The position numbers were made by a program, and so were the translations under genes. From positions 1 through 64,000 of the forward strand of contig JAKSIZ010000004.1 in the NCBI GenBank assembly GCA_024398515.1: a stretch of DNA of 64,000 nt, read 5' to 3'. Under the pieces are notes generated by a model. It was not told the origin of the DNA and searched no databases. It saw only the letters and a list, made by a program, of their open reading frames with translations. Origin of the DNA: Bacteroidaceae bacterium. GTDB taxonomy: Bacteria; Bacteroidota; Bacteroidia; Bacteroidales; Bacteroidaceae. Below are positions 62,198-64,000 of the stretch, in pieces. The first letter of the stretch is position 1. The number at the start of each line of letters is the position of its first letter.

Positions 62198-63869
62198 ACT
62201 GACAAGACTACTGCATTTGCAGAACGAACAATACAGTGCCGCGACCGTTTTCCGATGGTTGTGGGCAACATCGCGTGGCAACAGACGACAGACGATACTC
62301 AATGCTGTAGTCGATGTTCTCGAAGTGTTCGTCAGCCTCGGAAGCGTCTGGGCAATCAAAAACGCCATTGACAAGGCACAATACGACGCTTCGACTACCG
62401 AAATATGTATTGCTGTCTGCATCATGGCAGCACTTATCATTCTCAACCTCGGGCTTCGAATCTGTGGAGTTTGGATTAAAAACATACTCGGTGTGAAGGC
62501 ACAAAACCGTATGCAACAGCGTATGCTCGACCGAATACTTCACTCACAATGGCGTGGAAAGGAGGTTCATCACAGTGGCGATGTGCTTAATCGACTCGAA
62601 ATGGACGTGAAGACAGTCATCACTTTCATCACTGAAACGCTGCCAAACATGCTTTCGGTGCTCGTCATGTTTGCAGGTGCATTTGCCTATCTTGCCTTTA
62701 TGGACCTCTGGCTTGCCGTTATTACCGTGGCAATCCTACCCGTCTGCATACTGCTCAGCCGCTTTTATATCAGCAAAATGCGTGGCTATACCCGTCAGGT
62801 CAGAACGAGTGACAGTAAGGTTCAGAGCATTCTGCAAGAAACAATCCAGAACAGAATGCTGATAAAGACACTCGAAAAGGACGATCTCATGATAGAACGT
62901 CTTGACGATGTTCAGGCTATCCTGCGCCAACAAGTAAAGCAGCGCACAACATTCTCAGTCGCTTCAAACGTCGTTCTCAACCTTGGTTTTTCGTTTGGAT
63001 ACCTCGTTGCATTCCTCTGGAGCGCATTAAGATTGGCTGAAGGCACACTGTCATACGGATCCATGACTGCTTTTCTGCAACTCGTCTATCGTATTCAAAC
63101 TCCGGCAAAGGACCTTATGAAACTGGCTCCGGCATTCGTCGGAGTGTTCACGGCAGCCGAAAGACTGATGGAACTTGAACATGCAGACATGGAAGATACA
63201 GGCAATCCTGTGCATCTTGAAGGCGGTTGCGGCATCAGGTTTGAGGGCGTAACTTACGCATACGAAGGCGACGAAACGGTCATCAACGACCTTACGTTTG
63301 ACTTCAAACCACGCTCATGTACGGCAATTCTTGGCGAGACAGGTGCTGGCAAAACCACTCTCATCCGCATGATTCTCGCATTGATTCAGCCGCAACGAGG
63401 CACTGTGACGATCTATAACGACGCAAAAAATGCGCCAATATCACCTCAAACTCGTTGCAATCTTGTATATGTTCCGCAAGGCAACACGCTGCTCAGCGGT
63501 ACGATACGCGAAAACCTCTACCTCGGTAAACTCGATGCCACTGACGAAGAATTGGCTGAAGCACTGCACCGTGCATGTGCTGATTTCGTCATGGAACTGC
63601 CTGATGGACTTGACACGAAGTGTGGCGAAAGCGGTGGTGGACTTAGCGAAGGACAGGCACAACGCATTGCCATTGCACGTGCATTGCTCCGTGAGGGCAG
63701 CATCATGCTTCTCGACGAGGCTACATCAGCACTCGACATGGAGACCGAACGACAATTGCTCTCGCAACTTCTCGAATCAAACGACAAGACAATAATCTTT
63801 ATCACGCATCGTCAGGCAGTATTGGATTATTGCGACCAAGTGCTCCATCTTTCACATACTGAAGCATAA
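62190..63869 (+). CDS. ABC exporter (fused permease and ATPase)
   Basis: I start at 62190 (MNKLTRLLHLQNEQYS), in the 8-bp overlap with nadK; a further in-frame ATG lies at 62175. This gives 559 residues. Six helices at about 40-290 are followed by an ATPase with Walker A GETGAGKTT (382-390), Q-loop VYVPQGNTLL, signature LSEGQ (485-489; Glu in place of the usual Gly) and Walker B SIMLLDEATSALD. The His switch is in FITHRQ. This is a homodimeric or heterodimeric exporter of the MsbA/lipid-drug type. The LSEGQ change is tolerated in many half-exporters. The substrate is unknown. Confidence 0.92.
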   Translation: MNKLTRLLHLQNEQYSAATVFRWLWATSRGNRRQTILNAVVDVLEVFVSLGSVWAIKNAIDKAQYDASTTEICIAVCIMAALIILNLGLRICGVWIKNILGVKAQNRMQQRMLDRILHSQWRGKEVHHSGDVLNRLEMDVKTVITFITETLPNMLSVLVMFAGAFAYLAFMDLWLAVITVAILPVCILLSRFYISKMRGYTRQVRTSDSKVQSILQETIQNRMLIKTLEKDDLMIERLDDVQAILRQQVKQRTTFSVASNVVLNLGFSFGYLVAFLWSALRLAEGTLSYGSMTAFLQLVYRIQTPAKDLMKLAPAFVGVFTAAERLMELEHADMEDTGNPVHLEGGCGIRFEGVTYAYEGDETVINDLTFDFKPRSCTAILGETGAGKTTLIRMILALIQPQRGTVTIYNDAKNAPISPQTRCNLVYVPQGNTLLSGTIRENLYLGKLDATDEELAEALHRACADFVMELPDGLDTKCGESGGGLSEGQAQRIAIARALLREGSIMLLDEATSALDMETERQLLSQLLESNDKTIIFITHRQAVLDYCDQVLHLSHTEA

Positions 63870-63952
63870 TCATGGTCAATATGAGATAGATAAATGAGTA
63901 GATTAACTCGGATGGCAAATATAAATAATACTTATTCCTTTTATAAAAATAG

Positions 63953-63990
63953 ATAATTTCTGCAAAAGTCGAGTGGTTTTCAGAAATTAT
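63953..63990. repeat. Perfect inverted repeat near the right edge
   Basis: ATAATTTCTG (63953-63962) pairs with CAGAAATTAT (63981-63990), extended inside by AAAA/TTTT. It could be the terminator of the nadK-ABC transcript or an operator of a gene beyond the window. I see no gene in 63870-64000. Confidence 0.6.
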
Positions 63991-64000
63991 TTGTAATTTT

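Noticed and set aside
61706..62485. 259-residue minus-strand reading frame
   Set aside because: Antisense to nadK and the ABC exporter, both of which have clear motifs; Cys- and His-rich shadow composition.

Overview
The window looks like a chromosomal segment of a Prevotella-like member of the Bacteroidales. The signs are promoters carrying the Bacteroidetes -7 box TAnnTTTG rather than a sigma70 -10 box, almost no Shine-Dalgarno sequences, a PorZ-like type IX secretion protein, a bifunctional Fkp enzyme for L-fucose salvage, BspA-type leucine-rich repeats, and RibBA, LptG and LeuS of Bacteroidales type. It has no rRNA, no recognisable tRNA, no transposase and no CRISPR array.

Layout. 1-2.2 kb: an AAA-ATPase/PD-(D/E)XK protein. 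2.2-7.7 kb: a six-gene minus-strand operon, exbB-exbD-exbD-tonB-phosphate-binding-like lipoprotein-TPR protein, which energises outer-membrane transport. 7.8-12.2 kb: lptG-like, ribBA and an aspartate-type aminotransferase. 12.4-19.4 kb: leuS, a YitT::RdgB fusion, porZ and a GtrA-like gene in one tight operon. 20-24.6 kb: a 1515-residue secreted beta-helix protein behind a long leader. 24.7-27 kb: a TRIC/YicG-type channel and an archaeal-type AAA ATPase. 27.3-31.4 kb: an enzyme-like protein of unknown function and an M16 zinc protease. 31.5-34.7 kb: a structured leader followed by an LRR-caspase, a beta-barrel and a DUF4384-type protein. 35-39.4 kb: an M48 lipoprotein protease, an exported C1 protease, a DsbD-type reductase and a small basic protein. 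39.5-40.9 kb: an ECF sigma operon. 41.2-43.9 kb: an orphan MntA-type nucleotidyltransferase with a HepT remnant, and an N-domain-less ClpB. 43.9-49.4 kb: an 1815-residue dockerin-ended surface protein. 49.6-57.7 kb: fkp, a lipoprotein, a candidate small RNA, a beta-helix/DUF6298-like polysaccharide enzyme, and PadR-PspC. 57.9-63.9 kb: recG, ispD, a DJ-1 family gene, nadK and an ABC exporter.

The most unusual content is between the genes. Eight intergenic sites carry exactly three copies of a 17-bp dyad (7-bp arm, 3-bp centre, 7-bp arm) at a strict 23-bp period. Six sites use arms AACATTG/CAATGTT and two use AAACTG/CAGTTT, yet the geometry is the same and some flanking arms are shared. One copy sits between perfect 16-bp terminal inverted repeats. 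A second repeat family begins on the stop codons of three unrelated genes. Other points worth checking are a candidate minus-strand small RNA with its own promoter and terminator, a folded leader before the caspase gene, the in-frame YitT::RdgB fusion, and the decayed toxin half of a MntA/HepT pair.

Taken together the genes are mainly concerned with the cell envelope: energised import, LPS and isoprenoid export or synthesis, type IX secretion, thiol chemistry and proteolysis outside the cytoplasm, and capture of polysaccharides, with scattered housekeeping genes. All functional calls come from reading motifs by eye; no database search was run.
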